Positions 12,079 to 21,162 of a DNA stretch of 46,607 nucleotides are shown in pieces. The position numbers were made by a program, and so were the translations under genes. Within the stretch, counting starts at the first letter, position 1; each line of letters begins with the position of its first letter. The stretch comes from Ruminococcus sp. (GTDB taxonomy: Bacteria; Bacillota; Clostridia; Oscillospirales; Ruminococcaceae). The stretch covers positions 1 to 46,607 of the forward strand of contig NZ_JAEFAJ010000027.1 of assembly GCF_016287535.1 (NCBI RefSeq), written 5' to 3'. The notes under the pieces are model-generated. The model was not told the origin of the DNA and made no database searches. It was given only the letters and a program-made list of their open reading frames with translations.

Positions 12079-12780
12079 TCAGCTAATGAGCTCTTTTACT
12101 ATTCCCGCTGAAAACAATACTATCATCAGTATATAGCATCCAAGTCGGAACCACGACAGATACTGTGGTATCTCCTTATTCATTCCTTTGGCTATTGCTC
12201 CCGATACGAGCATAATAAAAAGAACAGGTGATATCGTACTGGCAACAGCGAACACAGCTCCAAGTACAGCCGCAAAAGCAAAAGGAAGCGTCGCTGCATA
12301 ACCTGTTATCAATATCATCGGTGCGCACGGTGATATTCCATAACCAAAACCCATACCTATCAGAGCTGCATGATTTGAACTGTCATCACTTATTTCTTCG
12401 GTATTATCCGTACCGCAGCCTTTACAGTTCCTGCAGCTGCTTCGTCCTGTTTTTTCTCTTATCCATGAAATAACGAACCATATCCCCATAGCCAGCATTA
12501 CAGCGTCAACGACCAAGACCGCTTTTATTCCGAATATCCTGCCGCTGTCGTCTATAATACTGCTGCCTATCACTGATGCCGTGCAGCACAAGATAATCAC
12601 TGCCGATATTTTTCCGAAAAAGAAATCAAGGAACGCCCTTACCGACTGTTTTACATTCTTTGTATGCGTAGTAAGGTATCCGTACAGCACAGCACTTATA
12701 CCAGAGCCGCAGCACGTACCGCAGCCCATTCCAACAGACGCCGCTGTCGTCATGCTCTCAAGCAGTAATGAAATACCCAT
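12079..12780 (-). CDS. DsbD/CcdA-like six-helix membrane protein
   Basis: This 233-residue polytopic membrane protein of the DsbD/CcdA and TauE/SafE-like superfamily probably carries reducing equivalents or a small ion across the membrane. The N-terminal helix contains the cysteine-rich motif GMGCGTCCGSG. A loop near the middle has SCRNCKGCGT. A later helix has GYGISPCAPM, close to the Ser-Pro-Cys motif of electron-carrying CcdA-type proteins. About six helices can be seen. It begins four bases after the activase stop and is last in the redox operon, so thiol-based electron delivery to or from that system is plausible. The family is fairly secure. The electron-transfer role is inferred from the cysteines and neighbours. 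Confidence 0.75.
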   Translation of the reverse strand: MGISLLLESMTTAASVGMGCGTCCGSGISAVLYGYLTTHTKNVKQSVRAFLDFFFGKISAVIILCCTASVIGSSIIDDSGRIFGIKAVLVVDAVMLAMGIWFVISWIREKTGRSSCRNCKGCGTDNTEEISDDSSNHAALIGMGFGYGISPCAPMILITGYAATLPFAFAAVLGAVFAVASTISPVLFIMLVSGAIAKGMNKEIPQYLSWFRLGCYILMIVLFSAGIVKELIS

Positions 12781-12784
12781 TGCA

Positions 12785-13569
12785 TCAGCCTCTTTCGATT
12801 GCTATCAGTGCAGCTCCTATCGCACCGTTGAACTGAGGATACAAAGCAACATAAACATCTCTCATAAGCTCTTCCTCAAACGCTTTATGAAGTCCCGTAT
12901 TCAGCGAACCTCCGCCTGTCATAAGGATATCTCCGTCCTTTTCGGATTTCTTCATCATTTTTACGATACGACGTGCCATTGAAATATGCATACCAGCAAG
13001 TATATCCCTGCGGTCATATTTTCTTGCCACAAGCGATATTACCTCAGACTGTGCAAAAACCACGCAGGTACTGTTTATATCACATGGATTTGTTGCCTCC
13101 AGCGAAAGAGGTCCTACGTTATCAATGGTAGTTTCCAGTATCTGTGCGATGACTTCCATGAATTTGCCTGTTCCAGCGGCACATTTATCATTCATGCTGA
13201 AATTCTTGACCGCGTATTTACTGTCAAGATAAATTATCTTTGAATCCTGACCGCCGATATCTATTATCATACCAGGACGGTAATCCTTGGGAGCGGTTAT
13301 CCTGACTCCGTATGCATGAATGGTTATCTCGGAAATATCATCATCAGCAACCTCCAGAACCTTCCTGCTGTAGCCTGTAGCCATTAATAGCCTATATCCG
13401 AGGGAGGGATACCGTTATTGTTGCAAAGCTCACGGACAAGCTTACGTGCAGTGCCGTCATTGTCTATTCCGGTATTGCGCACCATAGTGTCAATTACCTG
13501 ATTATTTCCGATAAGAGCGGCTTTCAGGTATGTGGAGCCGCCATCAAGTCCAATGTAATATTTTCCCAT
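12785..13569 (-). pseudogene. 2-hydroxyacyl-CoA dehydratase activase, split by a one-base shift
   Basis: This ATP-dependent activase (BadF/BadG/HgdC type, ASKHA fold) forms a homodimer with one bridging [4Fe-4S] cluster and fires low-potential electrons into a dehydratase-like partner. The N-terminal phosphate-binding motif is GLDGGSTYLKAAL. The second motif is MIIDIGGQDSKII. The cluster cysteines are in NDKCAAGTGKF and NSTCVVFAQSEV. The last phosphate motif is LMTGGGSLNTGL. The frame stops after DIGY at 13384-13386 and resumes in another frame at once with MATGYSRKV, through a TAATG overlap. Family members read straight through this point, so one base seems to be missing. Coupled re-initiation could still make two pieces. 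AAGGAG precedes the first ATG. Confidence 0.85.
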
Positions 13570-13581
13570 TGTTATTACTCC

Positions 13582-14406
13582 TTAAATGTCTCTGCGAACT
13601 TCCGTCCGCTTTTCAGGTGCCTGTCTCAGCTTGATGAGCTCGATAAACGCTTCTATTCGTATACGGAGCTGCTCGACGTCTTCATCATTATAGTCGCTTT
13701 CAAGGCGTATAACAGGGATATCAAGCTTTCCGAGCTCGTCCTCTATGCGCTTGTACTCAAAATCGTAAACAAGACATCCCCTCAGAACGTGATAGATAAC
13801 ACCCTGTATCTGATTATCCTTGATGAGCTGCTTCAGACGGTATATGCGCTGAGAGTTGTCTGAAAAAGTCGGACACGGACAAGGACGAAGTGAACGGTTT
13901 GCAAGTGCCCTCATCATTCCGTCAAAACTGTTATCAGTAATCACAGGAGGAGCCCAAATACCGCGTTCTCCCATACACGTCTCATCACCTGCCACTATAC
14001 CGCCCATTTCTTCGATAAGAAGCGGTATCTTCAGATTCGGGAATACTATCGGTGAACCTGTCAGCATGATCCGCGGCAGATTTTTTGTTGTCACCTTCTC
14101 CCCCTTCATGGCGCGAAGGCTGAGAGACATATTTACATTTCTGAGCGCATCTGCCCATACCTCAGCAGGCATATAGGCTGCTGCGTTCATTATCGTCATT
14201 GCTTGAGTGCCTCTTATAAGATATGGCATATGCTTTTTGAGACGTATGAATTCCGAAAGCTCATACTGTGCCCGTCCGACCTTATAAAATGCAGCCGCAA
14301 GCTCTTCTATACGGCGCAGATACTTTGCAGAAGTCTGTGTCTCCTTGTTGATAAAGCGCTTATCCTGACGAGCTTTCCGCTCCTGATCTTTTGACATTGT
14401 AATCAT
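13582..14406 (-). CDS. 2-hydroxyacyl-CoA dehydratase-like subunit, short form
   Basis: This iron-sulfur protein of the HgdB/BadD/FldC superfamily is the target of the activase next door. Candidate cluster ligands are the cysteines in AGDETCMGERG, LRPCPCPTF and VLRGCLVYDFE. The C-terminal signature IRLESDYNDEDVEQLRIRIEAF is strong. At 274 residues it lacks the N-terminal Rossmann-like domain of about 130 residues that its neighbour at 15581-16845 has, and that DNA is not found upstream, where the ferredoxin gene lies. The start at 14406 is set by GAGG eight bases before. The fold could also serve a double-cubane cluster protein that reduces small molecules. The substrate cannot be told from the sequence. 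Confidence 0.82.
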   Translation of the reverse strand: MITMSKDQERKARQDKRFINKETQTSAKYLRRIEELAAAFYKVGRAQYELSEFIRLKKHMPYLIRGTQAMTIMNAAAYMPAEVWADALRNVNMSLSLRAMKGEKVTTKNLPRIMLTGSPIVFPNLKIPLLIEEMGGIVAGDETCMGERGIWAPPVITDNSFDGMMRALANRSLRPCPCPTFSDNSQRIYRLKQLIKDNQIQGVIYHVLRGCLVYDFEYKRIEDELGKLDIPVIRLESDYNDEDVEQLRIRIEAFIELIKLRQAPEKRTEVRRDI

Positions 14407-14416
14407 GCTTTTATCC

Positions 14417-15584
14417 TCATCTGTCCTTAGGAACATAGCCGGACATTATACTCTTTCTTGAAGCCGTATAAAGCTTCTTTCCTGCAAATGTCAGTGAAAG
14501 TGCATTATCCTCTGGACAGCACTTAACACATTCTCCGCACATTATACAGTTTGCTTCGGTAACATCGGCTTTTCCTCTCTCTGTATAGATCGTTTTTATG
14601 CCCATAGGACAGGCTTCATAGCAGGCACCGCATTCGGTGCAGGCTGTGCAGTCCTTTTTTATGCGGAAAGGAGAGAGCCTGTGAAACAGTCCGACAAGAT
14701 ATCCAAGGGGACAGATATTGCAGAACAGCCTGCGCTTGAAGAAGCTGCCTATCAGTATCAGTATCATAAGGAATCCGCTGACATAAAGACTAACACCTAT
14801 ACCTGCCAGTATAGGCGAAACAGTGATCGCAGGACAGAAATTGCAGAAGTTCCCGCCTGCAAAACCGATACCGAAAAACAGAATTATCATAAACCATCTT
14901 ACCGGTTTGAAAACTGAATACATTTTTCGTTGGTTGCTGCGCCTTTAGTCTTTGTTTTTTTCGTATCCTGTCCATAATATCCTGAACAAGTCCCATCGGA
15001 CACAGGAAACCGCACATCACACGTCCGAGCAGTACAGTAAATAACAAAGTGCTGCCCCAAAATATAATGATGTTTTTTACAGGGAGTTCCTCAAACAGAT
15101 CCTTAGGATGTGACAGAAAATAACAGCTTGCTTCTGCCATCTGCACATTATTCGCAGGACATGAAAAAATTGGCAGGTTAATATCAGTCGATCTCAGTCC
15201 GAATAAAAGTCCTCCCCATATCATCATAAACGCAAATACTATCATTATTATCCAGCGGACTATCATAAACAACGCCGGCTTATGCTTAACGGCTTTTCCT
15301 CTGCCCCTGCCGTATCTGTTTGCATACTTTGAACTATTGTCCCCTTTTTGCATTATCTTTTTTCTTAGGCATACTGTCAGAATTATTCCCAGTGCAGAAG
15401 CACCTGCAATGATAAAAAGAGGGACGAGAGTTTTTATATATTCAAGCGAAAAAATTTTTTCAAGACTTGTTCCATAGCTTTCGGGAGGAAATTTGTAAAA
15501 TGGCAAATATAATGCAAAATAAGCAAGTGCCAGAAATATTATACATACCACACTCGTTGCTATAATGCGTTTTTTCTTTCTCAT
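14417..15584 (-). pseudogene. NapH-like polyferredoxin membrane protein, frameshifted
   Basis: This is a membrane protein with cytoplasmic [4Fe-4S] clusters, related to NapH/YccM/CcoG-type electron-transfer proteins. Two N-terminal helices with a basic loop are followed by the CGFLCPMGLVQD motif, then helices, then NFCNFCPAI, LFCNICPLGYL and a ferredoxin domain with CTACTECGACYEACP and CIMCGECVKCCP. The frame shifts in a run of five A near 14920. Removing one A joins RLKAQQPTK directly to MYSVFKPVRW, giving about 388 residues. The gene overlaps the upstream dehydratase-like gene by four bases (ATGA) and ends 10 bases before the short dehydratase start. It probably feeds electrons to the activase. 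The frameshift may be real or an assembly error. Confidence 0.8.
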
Positions 15585-16845
15585 TTTACTCTTCTCACCT
15601 CTTTATAACGGTTCTGCGCAAGCATTTCTGAGAATGCCTCCAGACGTATCCTCAGCTGCTCGACGTCCTGATACTGATAGTCTGTCTCAAGCCGGAATAC
15701 AGGTATATTATACTTTGAGAAAAGAGTTTCAAATCGTTCAAGCTCAAAATCGTATTCTATCTGTCCTTTAAGCACGTGATATACTACTCCCTCGATATCT
15801 CTCTTCTGAACAAGATTGGAGATATATCCGAAAAGAGCATTGTTTCTTACAAATACCGATGATGCATCCCTGTCATACCATGCGGAAGCGATATTCCTTA
15901 TCATGGTTTCGCAGCTTCCCTTAAAGGAGTTCCTTTCATGCAGAAGGTCATGCTTCAAAACAGAGCAGTCGATGGAGTCGAGTAAAGTCAGACCGACATC
16001 ATTCACAAGGAACGGGATCTTGTAGTTCGGGAAAACTACAGGTGATCCCATAATGATTATTTGTGGTCTGTTTTGCCGACGCGGACATAGCGGCTTGCCA
16101 TATCCGTAATATTGGCGGTAAGCAGCTGAACATGATATGTCCATTCGTCAATATTGCTTGTACGATAATAACTGTCCTGTACAAGCAGACGAGCAATATC
16201 AGATATAATGTCTGACCGCTCACGAGAAATATTCAGAAATGTGGTCAATGCACAGCGTGCTTTTGATACTCTCAATGCAGCCGATACAACAGAGTCCTTT
16301 GTTATACGTTTCTTTGTATAAGCTGAAATAGTATCTGCCATATCAAGCATCTGACGCTGCCACTTTTCTTCTGCCATTCCGTCGCTGCGATCAGGCGGAA
16401 TATCGACAAGACAAAGTTTTCGTCCCTCATCCTTGAGCTGATACGCGATCTTTCTCATGCTGTCACTCGTTATCGGTACAATGAAAATTGAATCCGAAAA
16501 ATCAGCGCCGTCAGGCTGATGGATATATCCGAGTACAGACCGGCTCACAGGATCGGTATCACGCGGCACGATATCGTCAGACCACGCTACCGAACCGAGG
16601 ATTCCTCCTGTCAGCCAGTACGGCCATGAGCCTGCCGCCATAACAAGCTCTTCAGGAATACCTGTACCAAGTATAACGATCTCCGGGCGATGTGAAGACC
16701 TGCTTTTGCTGCTTGCTCATGTATATTCGGTATCGAGGAAATACTTCAGTTCAGGCAGATATTTCTCCTGCTGAAGCATGATGTTCCTGAGGGTCTCACT
16801 GTATTCTCCGGTATATACATCGGCTTTGTCGGTTTTGGTTATCAT
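15581..16845 (-). pseudogene. 2-hydroxyacyl-CoA dehydratase-like subunit, long form, with stop and frameshift
   Basis: This is the first gene of the redox operon. The ATG at 16845 opens MITKTDKADVYTGEYSETLR. At codon 43 there is an in-frame TGA (16717-16719), after which the same frame continues with HRPEIVILGTGIPEELVMAAGSW. About 216 codons later the frame shifts in a run of four A near 16067. Adding one A joins VRVGK to RPQIIIMGSPVVFPNYKIPFL, and the gene ends at the conserved YQDVEQLRIRLEAFSEML. The rebuilt protein has about 421 residues, normal for HgdB/BadD-type subunits. Few cysteines are present where ligands are expected, so it may be the cluster-poor partner of the short form. No convincing selenocysteine element follows the TGA. 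Confidence 0.78.
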
Positions 16846-17352
16846 TTTTATCACGTTCCTTTTTGCATATGGCTTGATAAAGCGAATTACATGATCTGTA
16901 GAAACAGCATTTCATAAGAGGGATTAATGAAAGCATTTTCTGACTTTATTATTCGCTTATTTAATTTCATATCACCTTAATATATCGTCAGACATAGTGA
17001 CAGTATCACGTTTTAAAGGATATTTTGTAAGAAGTTTGCTTTATAGGAAGAAAAGTGTTTGAAGCAGTATAAGATGATACATCACCGGCAAACGCTTGTC
17101 GGTTTATAGTCATAATCAATGTCATTATAATTAAAAGCAAAGCGAAAAATATATCATAAGTATGGCTTTTATATCAAAAATGAGACATAATAAAAATATC
17201 GCAATTTATGGAGAATAAAACTATTTTGTACGCATTAAAATCATAATAACATTCTCAAAAATAAGCCAAAGCCTACTTGTCCTATTTTATCGTTATCATA
17301 CTTTTTTTATAATAAAAAAGGGTCTTAAAATAATCTTAAATACCATGACGAT
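16846..17352. other. AT-rich gap before the redox operon
   Basis: This stretch of about 500 bases has no gene I can support. It must hold the promoter of the minus-strand redox operon, but no -35/-10 pair with good spacing stands out. Runs of A and T dominate 17100-17340. Confidence 0.4.
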
Positions 17353-17384
17353 GATGATGTCCCCGCGAACACGGGGACATCATC
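17353..17384 (-). terminator. Terminator of the two-component operon
   Basis: GATGATGTCCCC pairs perfectly with GGGGACATCATC around an eight-base loop, just after the histidine-kinase stop on the minus strand. T-rich sequence (ATTTAAGATTATTTTAAG) follows. Confidence 0.8.
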
Positions 17385-17409
17385 AATCATTTATGTCTAA
17401 AATGCAATA

Positions 17410-18855
17410 TCATACTGAAATACTAAGCAAAATCCTGAAAATACTTCCTTTGCCAACTTCGGATTCGGCTTCGCACTTACCGTTATGAAGAACTATAGTC
17501 TGCTTTACGATAGCCAGACCGAGACCTGAAACGCCTTTTCCCTGTCGCTGACGCTTGGTATAGTATTTATCCCATATCCGTTCAAGCTCTTCGGGAGCCA
17601 TGCCCTCGCCGTGGTCGGCAATCTCTATCACGGCATTATTGGCTTCAGCTTTCAGTGTTATGCCTATCCACTTGTCCTCCCCTGCATGACGCACAGCATT
17701 GTCAAGCAGATTATACACCGCTCTTTGCAGACGTGACGCGTTTCCGCTGATATGGATATTTTCAGCAATATGACGCTCAAATACATATCCGTTCTTTGAA
17801 TGGAGATTCTCAAAGCTGCCGGCAACCGAATTAACGATCTCACTGAGTTCAACATCACTCATTGCCAGCTCAGCATCTGTCATCTGCAACTCAGAATATT
17901 CAAGTATCTCATTTACAAGAGCAGTAAGCCGGTCGGTCTCCTCAACTATTACCGCAACATCTTCAGCACACTGCTTTTCATCTTCTCTCGAAATATCCCT
18001 TATCATTTCCGCATATCCCTTTATCATAGTAAGCGGAGTCCGCAGGTCGTGAGAGACATTAGCAAGCAGCTCGTTCTGGAACTCCTGTGATCTTTTAAGC
18101 TTCTCAGCCGTATTGTCAAGCGTAGCGTTCAGCTCATCAAGCTCTGAGCAGAAGCCCTCGCGGAAAGAAGTATCGCTCTCCTTATACGCAAGCTTGTGTG
18201 CCTTTTCGTTAAGCTGTGCCACAGGACGTGAAAAGCTCCTTGACATGAACCATGCGAGCACAAAGCCTATTACAACAGACAGAAGCGTCACCCATAAAAG
18301 CTGCACACGGATTATTCTTGCAGCAGAGCCTACTGCGTTGAGTGTTGTTCCGATATACAGCACGGCTCTGTCTTCGAAGCCGTAAAAGCTGATATATCTT
18401 CCGTAAACATATAAATCGTCGGCCTGCAATTCCGCTTCACCGCTGTCTGAAACTTTAAGCTCACTGAGAAACTCGTCATAATTTTCCGGAAGCTCTCTGT
18501 AATGTCCGCGCTCCCACCTGAACTCGGCTCTCACACCGTTAAGCTCGTCGTTCCGGTTTTTATGTCCTTTCTTGTATTCGTCCGAGCTGTAAAGGATATT
18601 ACCTTCGGTGTCTGTAACAAAAACAAGAACAGAATTATCACGGGACAGCTCGTCTATATATTCCGTTATATCGCTCGAAGCACTCTGAGAAGCTATTTTA
18701 TCGGCAGCTTTGAGGGTATTCTTTATTACCATGCCGTTATAGAAACGCTGCAGGAAAACGGTCTGCAAAAGCCATAGTACAGCGAATATAACAGCAGTGA
18801 AGAACATAAAGAAGCTCAGCAGTTTACGCTGAAAAGTCCTTGTTTTATATCTCAA
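17410..18855 (-). CDS. Sensor histidine kinase
   Basis: This is a membrane sensor kinase that phosphorylates the response regulator encoded just upstream. From the chosen start it has 481 residues. The first helix (LLSFFMFFTAVIFAVLWLLQ) is followed by an extracellular domain of about 140 residues with FVTDTEGNILYSSDE, the second helix (LLWVTLLSVVIGFVLAWFM), a HAMP linker, the H-box NVSHDLRTPL with His269, and an ATPase domain with DNAVRHAG, IADHGEGM and GLGLAIVKQT. The TTG at 18855 has GGGTGG seven bases before it and overlaps the regulator's stop. A GTG at 18894 is the other in-frame option. The signal sensed is unknown. Confidence 0.9.
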   Translation of the reverse strand: MRYKTRTFQRKLLSFFMFFTAVIFAVLWLLQTVFLQRFYNGMVIKNTLKAADKIASQSASSDITEYIDELSRDNSVLVFVTDTEGNILYSSDEYKKGHKNRNDELNGVRAEFRWERGHYRELPENYDEFLSELKVSDSGEAELQADDLYVYGRYISFYGFEDRAVLYIGTTLNAVGSAARIIRVQLLWVTLLSVVIGFVLAWFMSRSFSRPVAQLNEKAHKLAYKESDTSFREGFCSELDELNATLDNTAEKLKRSQEFQNELLANVSHDLRTPLTMIKGYAEMIRDISREDEKQCAEDVAVIVEETDRLTALVNEILEYSELQMTDAELAMSDVELSEIVNSVAGSFENLHSKNGYVFERHIAENIHISGNASRLQRAVYNLLDNAVRHAGEDKWIGITLKAEANNAVIEIADHGEGMAPEELERIWDKYYTKRQRQGKGVSGLGLAIVKQTIVLHNGKCEAESEVGKGSIFRILLSISV

Positions 18856-19516
18856 ATTTATATCCCACCCCTCGTATTGTTCTGATACAGTCACGGTACT
18901 GGCCCAATTTGCTTCGCAGAAGCTTTATCTGCCAGTCAACCGTCCTGTCAACTCCGAAGCTGTCGTAGCCCCAGACTTCATTCAGTATCCTGTCACGTGA
19001 CAGAACGATGCCTTTATTCTGTACAAAAAGGAGCAGGAGCGAATACTCCTTTGCGGTCAGATCAGCCCTTTTGCCGTCTATTTCAACTGTCATGCCAAAG
19101 GTGTCTATCACAATGCCGCCAATACTGATATTCCGTGTTTCTTTAGTTTCAGGCTTTTTACTATGACTCAGAATCACCTTGATACGTGCCATTAATTCCA
19201 TAGGAGAGAAAGGCTTTGTAACGTAATCGTCAACACCCACCTCAAAGCCAAAGAGCTTGTCAAATTCCGTACCTCTTGCGGAGAGCATTATAACAGGGAT
19301 ATCTCTGAATTCCTTTATCTTCTTGCAGGCTGTAAAGCCGTCTGTATCGGGCATCATAACATCCATGACAATAAGATCGAAATCTTCATTATGACAGGCT
19401 TCTATAGCCTGTCTTCCGTCAGAAACAGTCCTGACATCATAGCCTTCGCGCTGAGCGTAACGGCTTATAAGAGTAACTATATTAGGTTCATCATCAGCAA
19501 TAAGTATCTTTGGCAT
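18845..19516 (-). CDS. OmpR-type response regulator
   Basis: This DNA-binding regulator has 223 residues. The receiver domain begins MPKILIADDEPN, with phospho-acceptor Asp52 in LIVMDVMMPDTDG and Lys in YVTKPFSP. The C-terminal winged helix ends RTIRGVGYKFEI. The ATG at 19516 has GAGGAGG seven bases before it. The open frame runs further upstream but only into the preceding terminator region. It overlaps the kinase gene and forms the usual regulator-then-kinase pair. Targets are unknown. The DUF4353-like lipoprotein upstream is a neighbour but has its own terminator. Confidence 0.93.
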   Translation of the reverse strand: MPKILIADDEPNIVTLISRYAQREGYDVRTVSDGRQAIEACHNEDFDLIVMDVMMPDTDGFTACKKIKEFRDIPVIMLSARGTEFDKLFGFEVGVDDYVTKPFSPMELMARIKVILSHSKKPETKETRNISIGGIVIDTFGMTVEIDGKRADLTAKEYSLLLLFVQNKGIVLSRDRILNEVWGYDSFGVDRTVDWQIKLLRSKLGQYRDCIRTIRGVGYKFEI

Positions 19517-19544
19517 GGCGCACCTCCTCGGTTTTATTGTAAAT

Positions 19545-19573
19545 ATTATACACGAAAGACGCCCTTTTGTAAA
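19545..19573 (-). promoter_or_regulatory. Promoter of the two-component operon
   Basis: Read on the minus strand: TTTACA, a 17-base spacer, TATAAT. The -35 box lies within the loop of the terminator of the preceding gene, so the two signals are interleaved. Confidence 0.75.
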
Positions 19574-19583
19574 GAGCGCCTTT
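19555..19583 (-). terminator. Terminator of the DUF4353-like gene
   Basis: AAAGGCGCTCTTT pairs with AAAGGGCGTCTTT (two G-U pairs) around a three-base loop, about ten bases after the stop codon on the minus strand. It shares its bases with the promoter of the next operon. Confidence 0.65.
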
Positions 19584-19592
19584 GTTATCATT

Positions 19593-20822
19593 TCAGAATC
19601 TGCCGCCTCTGCCTCCGCCGAAGCCGTCATTCATTCCGCCGCACATACCGCCGCCCATCATGCTCTGCGGTATTTCGGAGACCTCTGTACCGTTGATGAT
19701 TATCGTACCGTCGTTGAATTCTGCCGTTCTGTCATAGTCGAATGAGGACATCTGAGCTGTGACATTGATAGTGCCGCCGTTCACATATATGGAGCCGTTG
19801 GAGTCGATAGCGTCCGTATCGCCCTGACCTACTTCAACATTGATATTTCCGCCGTTTATTTCAATTGCAGTTTCATATGAACCAGAGCTTGCAGATGCGT
19901 TTATGCCGTCGTCAGTTGCATAGATATTTATATCGCCGCCGTTGATTAGAATGTACGTAGCTTCAAGTCCCTCGGAAGCGTTGATGTCCATTGTTCCGCC
20001 GTCGATCTGAAGCAGAGCGCAGGCCTGTATGCCGTCGCTTTGGCCGTTGATAGTGAATGTTCCGCCTGATATTGTGATAGTTCCCTCAGCCTCGTCATTC
20101 TCACAGTGGAAGCCGTCCTTGTTCGTCGTGATATTGAATGTGCCGTCACTGACAGAGATTGAATCATTTGCTTCAAAAGCGTCAAGTGCTGACTTGACAT
20201 TGTATGTACCGCCTGTGATCTTCATATCGTCCTTTGATGTTATACCGTTGCCGTAATACGAAGTTACATTCAGTGTGCCTGTGCCATTGAGTACAAGATC
20301 GTCCTTTGAGTAAATGACCGCGTCTGTATTTGTATCACCGTCTGTTTTGAACTGACCGCTTACCGCAAGGGTATTCTCGCTGTCTGTGGTAGTTATGAAT
20401 ACCTTGTCTGCTGATACCACATATATTGCAGGGGAATCCACGTTTGTGACGCTTACACCGTCAAGGACCAGCTGAACTTTTGCGTTCTCGTCAGCCTCAA
20501 CTCTTATGGTGCAATTCTCAGCTGTTCCGCTTATAGTATATACGCCTTCTTCAGTAATGTCAATGGTCATGTCATCGGATACGGTGATACTTTTTGCTTC
20601 GCTTGTATCGGCTGTCTGCTCAAGATCACGCTTAGTAAAAGCGGATTCCTCAGTTACTTCACTGTTTGAAAGCTGTACTAACTTTTTCTGCTCTGAAACA
20701 ACAGCTGTTCTTGTCATATTATCAGCAGAAACACTGGTGTCTGTATTTGTATTGCTGCTGCAGCCTGTAACCGCTGCTGCGAACATTGCCGCCATAAATG
20801 AATACATATATATCTTTTTCAT
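19593..20822 (-). CDS. DUF4353-like beta-helix lipoprotein, possible polysaccharide binder
   Basis: The 409-residue surface lipoprotein has the signal MKKIYMYSFMAAMFAAAVTGC, with Cys21 as the anchor. After a linker, repeats of the form GTxNITxxxDGxxxxND and INGGxINVxxxxDGI run through most of the protein, about 20-25 residues each. This is the pattern of a parallel beta-helix of the DUF4353 (carbohydrate-binding) family. The characterised relative, Cthe_2159 of Clostridium thermocellum, binds cellulose and acidic polysaccharides with calcium. The Asp-rich turns here would suit calcium. A glycine-rich tail (GGGMCGGMNDGFGGGRGGRF) ends the protein. AAGGAG lies seven bases before the ATG. Binding plant-wall polymers would fit the region, but this is inferred from fold only. 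Confidence 0.8.
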   Translation of the reverse strand: MKKIYMYSFMAAMFAAAVTGCSSNTNTDTSVSADNMTRTAVVSEQKKLVQLSNSEVTEESAFTKRDLEQTADTSEAKSITVSDDMTIDITEEGVYTISGTAENCTIRVEADENAKVQLVLDGVSVTNVDSPAIYVVSADKVFITTTDSENTLAVSGQFKTDGDTNTDAVIYSKDDLVLNGTGTLNVTSYYGNGITSKDDMKITGGTYNVKSALDAFEANDSISVSDGTFNITTNKDGFHCENDEAEGTITISGGTFTINGQSDGIQACALLQIDGGTMDINASEGLEATYILINGGDINIYATDDGINASASSGSYETAIEINGGNINVEVGQGDTDAIDSNGSIYVNGGTINVTAQMSSFDYDRTAEFNDGTIIINGTEVSEIPQSMMGGGMCGGMNDGFGGGRGGRF

Positions 20823-21162
20823 AATAACTCTCCTTTTTAATTCGTCGGTGGTGGTTTTGTTTCTATGATTGTATTATACCGGAGCAATTTGTATGTTAAA
20901 TGGAGTTAAAGTGGAATCTCAGGTGTGTAATGTGGAATTTCGGTTTTGTTATGTGACAGGTTTGTGAAATACAACAGAGAGTTCACTATTGCCTGGAAAA
21001 AACTGCGATCTTATTTTTTTTATAAGTAACAGAACTACATAAATAATCACAAAAAACGACTTGCAATTTTCTGAAATTATGTATATAATACTATCAGATA
21101 TATATAATCCCGTTTACGGCTCTCATTTTATTATTACCTATTTATAAGAGGAAGTGATCAAA
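20823..21162. other. Divergent intergenic region before the xylanase gene
   Basis: This is about 340 AT-rich bases between two divergent genes. A TATAAT box (minus strand, rc at 20873-20878) with a poor -35 could serve the DUF4353-like gene. No clear promoter was found for the xylanase gene, and no conserved RNA structure was seen. Confidence 0.35.

Noticed and set aside
16717..16719. In-frame TGA in the long dehydratase-like gene read as selenocysteine
   Set aside because: No good hairpin with a GU-containing loop follows at the needed distance, the residue is not at a known cysteine site, and a frameshift further on shows the gene is damaged in any case.
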